DNA of 21,736 nt from assembly GCA_039925145.1 (NCBI GenBank), contig JBDSZL010000042.1, positions 1 through 21,736 of the forward strand. The letters are read 5' to 3'. Of the stretch, positions 14,275 to 21,245 are shown in pieces (position 1 is the first letter of the stretch; each line of letters opens with the position of its first letter). A program made the translations under genes and the position numbers. The notes under the pieces are model-generated. The model saw nothing but the letters and a program-made list of their open reading frames with translations, made no database searches and had not been told where the DNA came from. The stretch is from JBDSZL01 sp039925145. GTDB lineage: Bacteria; Acidobacteriota; Vicinamibacteria; Vicinamibacterales; SCN-69-37.

Positions 14275-16917
14275 CTACGATCGGCTCATGTCACAGCTCG
14301 TGCCACCCGCCGCCGGGATGTACGAGTTGCGCACGTAATCCATGACCATGCGATCGGCGCTGAAGCGCCAGCCGAGGGTGCGCATGGCGCGCTTCATCCG
14401 CGCGATCCACTCGTGGGGCACACCGTCGCGGTCACGCCCGTAATACAGCGGGATGACCTCGTCGCGCAGCGTCTTCAGCAGGGCTTCGCCGTCACGATGG
14501 TCATGCACCTCAGGCGAGGTGTGCGTATCGCCCGAGCCGATGACGAAACCGTTCAGCCCGTCGTACGCCTCGGCCCACCAGCCGTCTGGAATCGACAGGT
14601 TGAGACCGCCGTTCAGCACGACTTTCTCGCCGCTCGTACCGCACGCTTCGAGGGGCTTGCGGGGATTGTTGACCCACACGTCGACGCCCTGGACGAGATG
14701 ACGTCCGACGTTGATGTCGTAGTCCTCCACGAACAGGACCTTGCCCGCGAAACGGGGATCGTGCATGAGCTGCGCGATGCCCTGGAGCATCTCCTTGCCG
14801 GGCCGGTCGTGCGGGTGAGATTTGCCGGCGAAGATGAACTGCACCGGCCGCTGCGGATCGTTGACGAGGGCGGCCAGCGTGTCGATGTGCTGAAGAATCA
14901 GGTTCGCCCGCTTGTAGGTGGCAAAGCGGCGGGCGAAGCCGATCGTCAGCGCATCGAGACTCAGCGATCGACGCAGCTGCGCCACGAACTCGGCCGGTTC
15001 GCCGCGCTGCTCGGCGTGGGCGGCCGCGCGCCGACGCACGAACCCGATCAGGCGCGCTTTGAGCGTCTCGTGCGTCTCCCACAGCTCGCCGTCGTTGATG
15101 TCGTCGATGCCTTCCCAGAAGCCGGGATCACCGGCTCGCGCGGGCCAGCTGGGACCGAAGTGCCGATCGTAGATTTGGCGCATCTGCTCGGCCAGCCACG
15201 TCTGCACGTGCACACCGTTCGTGATGTGCCCAATCGGCACCTGCTCCTCGCTGTAGCTCGGGAACAGCGGATGCCACATCGCCCGCGAGACCTGGCCGTG
15301 GAGCGATGACACCGCGTTGGCGCGCCGGCTGAGCTTCAGCGCCAGCACGGTCATGCAGAAGGTCTCGGCGGCGTCGGATGGGTTGACCCGGCCCAGCGCC
15401 AGCAGTGCGCCGTAGTCGAGGCCGAGCGTTTCCCGCAGGGGGCCGAGATGTTCTTCGACCAGGTCCGGGGCGAACCGGTCGTGTCCGGCCGGCACCGGTG
15501 TGTGCGTGGTGAACACGATGCGGGCGGCCACGCGCCGGATGGCTTCGTGGACCTCCACGCCTTCGGTAGCCATCCGCAGGCGCACCAGCTCGAGGCTGGC
15601 AAACGCGCTGTGCCCCTCATTCAAATGGACGACCCCGGGCGAGATGCCGAGCGCCTGCAGCGCGCGCACGCCCCCGACGCCCAGCAGAAGCTCCTGCCGG
15701 ATGCGGACGCGCGAATCGCCGCCGTACAGCCGCGCCGTGAGCTCCCTGTCGTCGGGCGCGTTGCTCTCGACGTTCGAGTCGAGCAGGAGCAGCGTGTTGC
15801 GTCCGACGGCGACCGTCCACACCCGTGCCGCGATCGTGCCCGATCGCGTGTCGATCGAGACGGTGACCGGGATGCCGTTGACCATCGCCGGCTGCACCGG
15901 GAGCAGCCGGCTGTCGACCTCGATATATTCCTCGCCCTGCCAGCCCTGGCGGTCGAGCCTCTGACGGAAATAACCCTGCGCGTAGAACAGACCGACGCCC
16001 ACGAGAGGAATGCCGAGGTCTGAGGCGCTCTTGATGTGATCGCCAGCCAGGATGCCGAGTCCGCCCGAGTAAATCGGCAGCGACTCGTGCAGCCCGAACT
16101 CCGCCGAGAAATAGGCGACCGGATTGGCCCAGAGCACGCCGGCGTGTCGTGCGCCCCATGTGTGCGTCGAGGACAGATATTCCTGGAGACGACGATAGGC
16201 GTAGTTGATGCGGCTATGGAGGGCGAGTTGCGAGGCGCGTTCCTCCAGCTTTTCGACGGGCATCTGTTGCAGCAGCGCAATCGGGTTGTGGTTGACCTCG
16301 GGCCACAGCACGGGATCGAGCTCGCGGAACAGTCGGGTGGTGTCGTTGTCCCAGCTCCACCAGAGATTCCGGGCGAGCGCCCAGAGCCGCTGTTGCGCCG
16401 GCGCGACGAACTGACCGAGCGCCCGGGCCTCGGCCACCACGGGCGAGACCTCACGGGCCGCGGAAGCGAGCATCGACACCTCGTCGGCCGTGAACTCGCG
16501 ATGGTCGACCGTCTGCACGACGATCACCCCCTGCAATACGGCCCTGTCGATTAGCGGTACGCCGAGAAACGACCGTAGCGCCTCTTCACCCGTCTCCTCG
16601 AAGTAGCGAAAGCGCGGGTGAGACGCCGAGTCGGCCACGGCCACCGGCCGCATCTCCTGCGCGACCAGTCCCACCAGCCCTTCGGTGAGTCGCATTCGCA
16701 CGCGGCCGATGCTCTCGGGCCGCAGTCCGACCGTCGCCGCAAGCACGAGCATCGTGCGGTCGGGCTCCAGCAGATAGATCGAACAGACGTCGGTGTCCAA
16801 TCGCTGCCGGACGAGCTGGACGACGTTGATGAGGGTCTCGGAGGGATTGCCGGTCGCCGAGATGAGCTGGTTCACTTCCTCGGCAGGCCACAGGGCACTC
16901 GTGTTTGGCGTCGTCAT
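14275..16917 (-). CDS. glgP: Alpha-glucan phosphorylase with N-terminal PtsP-like GAF domain
   Basis: Cytoplasmic fusion protein of 880 residues. Residues 25-165 are a GAF domain whose sequence (DVCSIYLLEPDRTMLVLAAT, LTEGLVGLVAQ, SHPRFRYFEETGEE, SFLGVPLI) closely resembles the sensor of nitrogen-PTS enzyme I (PtsP). From about 172 comes a DUF3417-type segment (RLWALARNLWWSWD) and then a phosphorylase of the 'alpha-glucan family' group. The PLP lysine is predicted as K765 in EACGTSGEK, equivalent to EASGTGNMK of maltodextrin phosphorylase. It would release glucose-1-phosphate from glycogen or maltodextrin. The ATG at 16917 is chosen because GGAAG lies 9 nt upstream; the frame is open for 237 more codons but these lie antisense to the VWFA-like gene. 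The GAF domain probably gives allosteric control by a small ligand; that is inference. Confidence 0.93.
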   Translation of the reverse strand: MTTPNTSALWPAEEVNQLISATGNPSETLINVVQLVRQRLDTDVCSIYLLEPDRTMLVLAATVGLRPESIGRVRMRLTEGLVGLVAQEMRPVAVADSASHPRFRYFEETGEEALRSFLGVPLIDRAVLQGVIVVQTVDHREFTADEVSMLASAAREVSPVVAEARALGQFVAPAQQRLWALARNLWWSWDNDTTRLFRELDPVLWPEVNHNPIALLQQMPVEKLEERASQLALHSRINYAYRRLQEYLSSTHTWGARHAGVLWANPVAYFSAEFGLHESLPIYSGGLGILAGDHIKSASDLGIPLVGVGLFYAQGYFRQRLDRQGWQGEEYIEVDSRLLPVQPAMVNGIPVTVSIDTRSGTIAARVWTVAVGRNTLLLLDSNVESNAPDDRELTARLYGGDSRVRIRQELLLGVGGVRALQALGISPGVVHLNEGHSAFASLELVRLRMATEGVEVHEAIRRVAARIVFTTHTPVPAGHDRFAPDLVEEHLGPLRETLGLDYGALLALGRVNPSDAAETFCMTVLALKLSRRANAVSSLHGQVSRAMWHPLFPSYSEEQVPIGHITNGVHVQTWLAEQMRQIYDRHFGPSWPARAGDPGFWEGIDDINDGELWETHETLKARLIGFVRRRAAAHAEQRGEPAEFVAQLRRSLSLDALTIGFARRFATYKRANLILQHIDTLAALVNDPQRPVQFIFAGKSHPHDRPGKEMLQGIAQLMHDPRFAGKVLFVEDYDINVGRHLVQGVDVWVNNPRKPLEACGTSGEKVVLNGGLNLSIPDGWWAEAYDGLNGFVIGSGDTHTSPEVHDHRDGEALLKTLRDEVIPLYYGRDRDGVPHEWIARMKRAMRTLGWRFSADRMVMDYVRNSYIPAAGGTSCDMSRS

Positions 16918-16994
16918 TACGTTCTGCTTCCGAATCCGATCACGCGCGAGGAAAGCATCGGCTGTCCCCTGCGCACAAGACAAGTTACGAGTAG

Positions 16995-17000
16995 ATGATA
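16995..17000 (-). promoter_or_regulatory. Putative -10 hexamer of the phosphorylase gene
   Basis: TATCAT on the minus strand, 77 nt upstream of the phosphorylase ATG, in the 264-bp divergent gap (16918-17181). A normal leader of about 70 nt would result. No -35 match is clear. Apart from this, the gap holds only the VWFA-gene Shine-Dalgarno and AT-richer stretches near 17120-17145 that might be its promoter. Confidence 0.25.
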
Positions 17001-17181
17001 GCTGCTGCCCGGTGAGCGGGCGTTGGAGTCTGCGACAGTCGCCGACAGTCTGGATGGACGTTCGACGGGGAGGTCGGATTTCCGTGCCAGGGCTGCTTGT
17101 GCGGCGCAGCACCTGCCTGCTAACATCCCGCACACGATAACATCCTGCGCCATCCTGCCGCGGGGTTTCGTGAGGTGTGCC

Positions 17182-18081
17182 ATGAGTCGACGACCTCTCG
17201 GACTGGTGATGCTGCTGTCGTGCGCAATCGCGACGCCTCTTTCGCTCGGCGCCATCACGCCTGCCACGGCACCTCTTTCCCGCACGCTCTACGTCACTGT
17301 GACCGACAAGGAAGGCAAAGCAGTCCCGGGGTTGACGCCCAAGGACTTCACGGTCAAAGACGGGGGGAAAGAACGGGAGATTACCTCCGTGCAGCTGCCC
17401 GCGGGCCGCATGAAGCTCGCGATTCTGATCGAGGAAGCGCTGTCGCCAGACACAGCCGTCCGTCAGGGCATCCTGGACTTCGGCCGGCGCCTGCTGCCGA
17501 TCGCCGACGTGTCTATTGTGGCGGCCGGCATCAAAAACACCATGGCGGTCGACTTCACGACAGACGTGAACAAGCTGGTCGAAGGGTTGAACTCGCTCAC
17601 CCTCCTGAATGGCCGCATGGGCAGCCACATGGCCGAAGGCATCATGGACCTGGCCCGCGACTTTCAGAAGAGCAAGCCCGAGCGGCCCGTCATCGTCGCC
17701 GTCGCCCTCGAAATCGATCAGGAGAGCGCCGATCGTCCGGACATGGTGCTGAACGAGCTCCGCCTGAGCCGCGCGATGATGAACGTGGTGGGTGTCACCA
17801 TGCCGGACCAGGCGAAGCCGAGTCTCTCGAATCTGGCTGATCAGAGCGAGCGGAGCAAGGTTATTGGCGAAGGTCCCAGGCAGTCGGGCGGGACCCGGGT
17901 CGACGTGGTGAGCAGCCGCGGCATTCCGTCTGCACTAATGCAGGTTGCTGGCGCCCTCGAGGCGCAGTACGCCATCACCTACGTGCTGCCCGAGGGCACG
18001 AAGCCATCGGACCGGATTTCGGTCTCGACCTCGCGCAAGAACGTCAACATGACCGCGCCCAGCCGCGTCAACGATAAGTAA
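17182..18081 (+). CDS. Secreted VWFA-related protein of the acidobacterial type, altered MIDAS
   Basis: Exported protein of 299 residues. Residues 1-24 form a signal peptide (MSRRPLGLVMLLSCAIATPL...). Next comes a short strand-rich module, TLYVTVTDKEGKAVPGLTPKDFTVKDGG (about 35-62), that is characteristic of the 'VWFA-related acidobacterial domain' family. A von Willebrand A-like domain follows from about 78. The first strand reads MKLAILIEEALS, where a metal-ion-dependent adhesion site would have DxSxS. Here it is EEALS, so normal Mg2+-dependent ligand binding is doubtful. The ATG at 17182 is chosen for the signal peptide and the GAGGTG 4 nt upstream; the frame is open back to 17023. Role unknown; periplasmic or surface protein binding is the general expectation. 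It is divergent from glgP. Confidence 0.85.
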   Translation: MSRRPLGLVMLLSCAIATPLSLGAITPATAPLSRTLYVTVTDKEGKAVPGLTPKDFTVKDGGKEREITSVQLPAGRMKLAILIEEALSPDTAVRQGILDFGRRLLPIADVSIVAAGIKNTMAVDFTTDVNKLVEGLNSLTLLNGRMGSHMAEGIMDLARDFQKSKPERPVIVAVALEIDQESADRPDMVLNELRLSRAMMNVVGVTMPDQAKPSLSNLADQSERSKVIGEGPRQSGGTRVDVVSSRGIPSALMQVAGALEAQYAITYVLPEGTKPSDRISVSTSRKNVNMTAPSRVNDK

Positions 18082-18096
18082 GCTCGCCGCCGTTCT

Positions 18097-18109
18097 CCTG
18101 AGCGTCAGG
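18097..18109 (+). terminator. Small hairpin after the VWFA-like gene
   Basis: CCTGA-GCG-TCAGG forms a perfect 5-bp stem with a 3-nt loop, 15 nt past the stop codon. There is no T-tract, so it is at best a weak terminator or 3' stabiliser. Confidence 0.25.
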
Positions 18110-18172
18110 CCGCCGGCGCACTCTCCTGAACGATCTCGCGGTCGTGGGCGTTCTTCCGCCGAGAAGTGGAAG

Positions 18173-18216
18173 CAGGTTGCCACCGGGTGCGGTTTGCCCG
18201 CTTCAGCTGCAACCTG
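18173..18216 (+). other. Nested inverted repeat in the leader of the DUF2934 gene
   Basis: CAGGTTGC (18173-18180) and GCAACCTG (18209-18216) pair perfectly, enclosing a second CGGG...CCCG stem. The element ends 53 nt before the ATG at 18270. It could be a folded 5' leader, an operator, or a leftover of the upstream gene's 3' region. I match it to no known riboswitch. The rest of the 188-bp gap shows no gene. Confidence 0.35.
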
Positions 18217-18269
18217 TGTGCGGGAATGGACCATGCATGAGCCTCTCATTAGTGGGTCGAGAGGGGCAC

Positions 18270-18593
18270 ATGGCAAAAAAACGACGCGACAAGCAGATAG
18301 CGAGTAGCGGCGGCGGACTTCCAGACGCCGCTGCATCCTCACTGACACCTCAGCCGGAAGCATCATCCAACGGGCGCCCAGCTCAGTGGCCCGACGAGGA
18401 TCGGGAACAACCGAACAGCGGGCGTACAGCTGGCGGCACGGTGGTTGGGCCCGCAGATGGTGCCGACGATTTGAATCGCCGGATTGCGAGCCGGGCCTAC
18501 GAGCGGTTTCTGGCGCGCGGGTGCGAGCACGGGCACGATCAGGAAGACTGGCTCCTAGCCGAAGAGGACTGTCGCCAGCAGCGGCATCACTGA
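18270..18593 (+). CDS. DUF2934-like small protein
   Basis: Hydrophilic protein of 107 residues. It begins with a basic stretch (MAKKRRDKQ), followed by a low-complexity Ser/Pro/Gly linker. The C-terminal 40 residues resemble DUF2934: RRIASRAYERFLARGCEHG then QEDWLLAEEDC, matching the family pattern of an RAYE helix and a DW-L-AE helix. DUF2934 proteins are small, frequent in Proteobacteria and Acidobacteriota, and of unknown function; nucleic-acid binding is sometimes guessed. The ATG at 18270 has GAGAGGGG just upstream. The frame is open back to 18144 but the earlier codons lack domain character. It stands 188 nt after the VWFA-like gene on the same strand. Confidence 0.7.
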   Translation: MAKKRRDKQIASSGGGLPDAAASSLTPQPEASSNGRPAQWPDEDREQPNSGRTAGGTVVGPADGADDLNRRIASRAYERFLARGCEHGHDQEDWLLAEEDCRQQRHH

Positions 18594-18804
18594 GGGTGGG
18601 GGCGCGACGGGGGGGTCTGGCTGGGCGCTCATTGCTCAGCCCGGTTCGCGCCAGCGCCGAGTCAAATCTTTCGATTGGGATCGCCCTGGCGTGAATGACT
18701 TCCCGGCCGAAGCGCCGTTCGAGATCCGCACGGTACGCGCTCCACCAGTCTCGCTCGAGGCGCTCCACGACCACTTCCACCATCAAGACGTCGTCGCGGT
18801 CCAT
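18587..18804 (-). CDS. Doubtful small protein, possibly frameshifted at a 7-G tract
   Basis: The first 55 codons from 18804 look protein-like: VEVVVERLERDWWSAYRADL, then a REVIHARAIPIERF segment, with strand-helix-strand alternation. After that the same frame runs on to 17935 as Arg/Pro-rich sequence antisense to the DUF2934 gene and its leader, which looks non-coding. A run of seven G (18609-18615 on the + strand) lies where the character changes. A one-base insertion there would end the frame at the TGA at 18589-18587, giving about 72 residues; a one-base deletion would end it slightly later. No good Shine-Dalgarno precedes 18804 or the alternative ATG at 18783. I know no family. It fills most of the 311-bp gap 18594-18904. 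Confidence 0.3.
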
Positions 18805-18904
18805 CCCGCGGTTCTTCTGCTTTTACGTCGGGGCGCACTCGCTTGGCGTGGTGCAAGTCACGTTCCCCGGCTCGCCGTTCGGCTCGGGCTGCCACAATGG
18901 ACGC

Positions 18905-19867
18905 ATGGGTGACGGTCGTGCTCTATCCCCGCCTGGCCGACTCGTGAACGTGGGCGGTGTTCGTCTCCACCTGCACGCCACGGGCAAGGCCGGACCGACG
19001 GTCGTCTTCGATGCCGCACTCGGTGCTTCCTCGGTGAGCTGGACGTTCGTCCAGCGCGAGGTGATCGCCTTCGCCCGCGCGTGCACTTACGATCGCGCGG
19101 GATTCGGCTGGAGTGAAGGCGGAGCGTTTCCACGAACGGCGGGTCGAATCGCCGATGAGCTGCGTCTCTTGCTCGAGAAGGCGGGGGAGCGTCCCCCATT
19201 CGTTCTGGTGGGACATTCCTACGGCGGATTGGTGATGCGCATCTTTGCGCATCGCTATCGACACGACACGGCAGCCCTCGTGCTGGTGGATCCGGCGCAG
19301 CCAGAAGACTGGGTCACGCCTGCTCCGAAGGAGCAGGTGCTGATCGACAAAGGCGTGCAGCTTTGCCGCCAGGGTGCCTTTCTGGCCAAGTATGGCGTCG
19401 CGCGTGTGATTGCGGCGCTCGTAGGGTTAGGTGTGATGCGGCCCGCGCGGCTGCTGACTCGCATGGTCACACGCGGCCGCTTTGCACGCGCGGATGAGAA
19501 CGTGCTGGCACCAATGTGGAAGCTGCCGCCGGAGGTGCGGAGACCACTGCGGCGCTTCTGGAGCCAGAAGAAGTTCTTCGATGCGTTGGGAAGTCAGATT
19601 GAGATGATGCCGGTGAGCGCGGCCGAGACGCTCGAGGCGGGCAGTGACGGGTACGGCGACTTGCCCCTCGTCACCATTTCAGCAAGTAACCCTGGGGACT
19701 ACCGACTGCGACAGCAGGAAGCCCTGGCGCGGTTGTCGACCCGCGGGCGGCACGTGTTGGCTCACAACAGCGGACACTGGATCCCGCTTGACGACCCAGC
19801 CACTGTGGTGGCCGTCATCGCGGAGTTGTGTATCGAACTCGATGTGCCCCGGGCCAGGACGAACTGA
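18905..19867 (+). CDS. Alpha/beta hydrolase
   Basis: Alpha/beta-hydrolase-fold enzyme of 320 residues, probably cytoplasmic since no signal peptide is seen. The nucleophile elbow is GHSYGG (serine near residue 104). The oxyanion region is FDAALGASSVSW, CTYDRAGFGWSE is the strand-4 motif, and the catalytic histidine is in HNSGHWIPLDDP near residue 294. A cap region of about 100 residues lies between LVDPAQPEDW and the C-terminal core. The fold covers esterases, lactonases, haloalkane dehalogenases and others; the residue after the oxyanion strand gives no clear choice. The ATG at 18905 is chosen because the conserved VNVGGVRLHLHATG begins soon after; GTG at 18944 is possible. The frame is open back to 18695, but that part is Arg/Ser-rich and antisense to the doubtful ORF. 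Convergent with the 50-residue membrane protein gene. Confidence 0.85.
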   Translation: MGDGRALSPPGRLVNVGGVRLHLHATGKAGPTVVFDAALGASSVSWTFVQREVIAFARACTYDRAGFGWSEGGAFPRTAGRIADELRLLLEKAGERPPFVLVGHSYGGLVMRIFAHRYRHDTAALVLVDPAQPEDWVTPAPKEQVLIDKGVQLCRQGAFLAKYGVARVIAALVGLGVMRPARLLTRMVTRGRFARADENVLAPMWKLPPEVRRPLRRFWSQKKFFDALGSQIEMMPVSAAETLEAGSDGYGDLPLVTISASNPGDYRLRQQEALARLSTRGRHVLAHNSGHWIPLDDPATVVAVIAELCIELDVPRARTN

Positions 19868-19922
19868 ATTGGCGCAACAGCCGTCGCTGCGCACGCGAAC
19901 GCGGGCGACGAGACGCTGTACG

Positions 19923-19954
19923 GGGGCTCCCAGACCGCGTGCGAAGGGAGCCCC
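19923..19954. terminator. Hairpin 1 of three in the convergent gap
   Basis: GGGGCTCCC (19923-19931) and GGGAGCCCC (19946-19954) form a perfect 9-bp GC-rich stem with a 14-nt loop. No T-tract follows on either strand. It lies 55 nt after the hydrolase stop and is the best candidate for a factor-assisted bidirectional terminator. Confidence 0.5.
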
Positions 19955-19976
19955 GCAATGTGCGCGTGTGTCGATG

Positions 19977-20005
19977 CCCGTGGCGAGGTTACCCTTCGCC
20001 ACGGG
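19977..20005. terminator. Hairpin 2 of three in the convergent gap
   Basis: CCCGTGGCGA (19977-19986) and TCGCCACGGG (19996-20005) form a perfect 10-bp stem with a 9-nt loop that can extend by a G-T and a G-C pair. It is among the strongest hairpins found in the window. It lacks a clean T-tract. Confidence 0.5.
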
Positions 20006-20011
20006 CGCCCT

Positions 20012-20026
20012 GAACGCGTAGCGTTC
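20012..20026. terminator. Hairpin 3 of three in the convergent gap
   Basis: GAACGC-GTA-GCGTTC is a perfect 6-bp stem with a 3-nt loop, ending 14 nt before the stop codon of the minus-strand membrane-protein gene. With the two preceding hairpins it makes an almost continuous folded stretch of about 105 nt. Confidence 0.45.
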
Positions 20027-20039
20027 GTGAAACCGCAGA

Positions 20040-20192
20040 CTAGGGAATAGTCCGGCGGCCAGACACCAGACCGACGAGGAACAGGACGATGGCGATCACG
20101 AGCAACACGTGCACGAACGCCCCAATGGTGTAGGTCCCGACCACGCCGAGCAACCACGCCACGAGCAGGATAACCGCGAGTGTATAAAGCAT
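20040..20192 (-). CDS. Lmo0937-family small membrane protein (50 residues)
   Basis: A very small membrane protein with two hydrophobic segments: MLYTLAVILLVAWLLGVV, a short polar turn GTYTIGAF, then VHVLLVIAIVLFLVGLV and the charged end SGRRTIP. The length and the pattern MLYT-AVILL--WLLG / GAF-H-LLVIAI match the 'Lmo0937 family membrane protein' group, found widely in bacteria, often stress-associated, with no defined function. The ATG at 20192 has a strong GGAGG Shine-Dalgarno 5 nt upstream, which supports expression. It faces the alpha/beta hydrolase across the three-hairpin gap. The 182 nt upstream, to 20374, hold no other convincing gene. Confidence 0.85.
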   Translation of the reverse strand: MLYTLAVILLVAWLLGVVGTYTIGAFVHVLLVIAIVLFLVGLVSGRRTIP

Positions 20193-20374
20193 TTCAGCCT
20201 CCGCCGCCTGTTAATGCAAGTCGGATGCCCGGTTTGCCTTCGGACGCCGTACCGCGTCGCCATGCCGACAGAATGCGGTCTCTCTCGGCGTCGCGGCTCG
20301 TCATCTGCGAGCGCCCTACAGCGGCGTGCTAAGTTCTAGGCGTTCAACGCAACTTTTTGAGGCGTAGCTGATTC

Positions 20375-21226
20375 ATGTTCATGAGAGTCGCGTGTCTCGT
20401 GCTGTTTTGCGCGTCGGCGATCTCTCTCGCTGCGAGAGTGCAGACGCCGCCTGTGCCGAGCCCCCTCCGGGTGTTCCTCCGCGGTGGACCGAAAACGCAC
20501 GGCCCAGTTGGAAACGGTTTGCACGACGGACCGCAATGGCTCAAGGAATGGGAGCCGTTGCTCACCGGCCGCGGCGCGCGCGTCGTCGCGGCACTTCGAT
20601 TTCCCACCGCGGCAGAGCTCGACGCAACCGATGTGCTGGTGATGTTCGCGGCCGACGCGGGCACAATCGTCGGTGAAGACCGCGCCAACCTCGAGCGGTT
20701 CCTCGCTCGTGGTGGCGGCATCGTGTGTCTTCATGACTGCGTCGTGGCCTCCCAGGATCCGCAGTGGTTCAAGACGATCGTGGGCGGCGCGTGGGAGAAC
20801 CGCGTCGCGAAATACTTCGAAGGGGAGAACACGTACTACTACGTGAACACCGAACACCCCATCACGAAGGGCGCCGTCAATTTCACGATCGTCGACGAGG
20901 TCTATTGGGATCTCCACATGATGCCCGACGCGCAGATTCTCGCGGCGTCGATGCAGCCGCGCCCTGGGCCGACGCGCGGCGCGCCAACCGTTGCTGGCGC
21001 AACGATCCCCATTCCGAATCTGATTCCCCAGGTGTGGGCGTACGAGCGGCGGATTGGCGATGGCACGCCGTACCGCGCCGTCGTGTCACTGCTGGGGCAT
21101 CACTTCAGCACGTTCGCGTCGCCGCACGTCCGCGGCATCCTCCTGCGCGCTATTACCTGGGCTGGCCGGCGTGAGGTGGACAGCCTTTCGACGCCTGAAG
21201 AAGTGGCCGATTTACGCTTGCCTTAG
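20375..21226 (+). CDS. Secreted ThuA-like domain protein
   Basis: Exported protein of 283 residues. The signal peptide is about residues 1-20 (MFMRVACLVLFCASAISLAA). The remainder is a ThuA-like glutamine-amidotransferase-type fold: a first strand LRVFLRGGPKTHG, LKEWEPLLTGRGARVV, DVLVMFAADAG, FLARGGGIVCLHDC (the small-residue turn where true amidotransferases have their nucleophile), GENTYYYVNTEHPITKG, and the late segment VVSLLGHHFSTFASPHVRGILLRAITW. ThuA-like proteins are linked to trehalose and other sugar catabolism, often in Planctomycetes and Acidobacteriota, but the reaction is unsettled. The ATG at 20375 is used; ATG 20381 is equally possible. It ends 19 nt before the secreted GH28 gene, so the two probably form an operon for polysaccharide use. 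Confidence 0.85.
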   Translation: MFMRVACLVLFCASAISLAARVQTPPVPSPLRVFLRGGPKTHGPVGNGLHDGPQWLKEWEPLLTGRGARVVAALRFPTAAELDATDVLVMFAADAGTIVGEDRANLERFLARGGGIVCLHDCVVASQDPQWFKTIVGGAWENRVAKYFEGENTYYYVNTEHPITKGAVNFTIVDEVYWDLHMMPDAQILAASMQPRPGPTRGAPTVAGATIPIPNLIPQVWAYERRIGDGTPYRAVVSLLGHHFSTFASPHVRGILLRAITWAGRREVDSLSTPEEVADLRLP

Positions 21227-21245
21227 CTCAGTCAAGGTGTTCACG

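Noticed and set aside
14209..15309. A 366-codon + strand frame opposite the phosphorylase.
   Set aside because: Antisense to highly conserved phosphorylase sequence, with no ribosome binding site or recognisable domain.
16918..17628. N-terminal extension of the phosphorylase by 237 codons.
   Set aside because: The extension is antisense to the VWFA-like gene and its promoter, Arg/His/Gln-rich, and a good Shine-Dalgarno supports 16917.
18695..18904. Longer start for the alpha/beta hydrolase.
   Set aside because: The added 70 residues are Arg/Ser/Thr-rich and do not align with the fold.
20338..20358. Rho-independent terminator (GCGTTCAACGC followed by a T run) before the ThuA-like gene.
   Set aside because: The usable stem is only 4 bp with a 3-nt loop, and AAC separates it from the T run; too weak to call.
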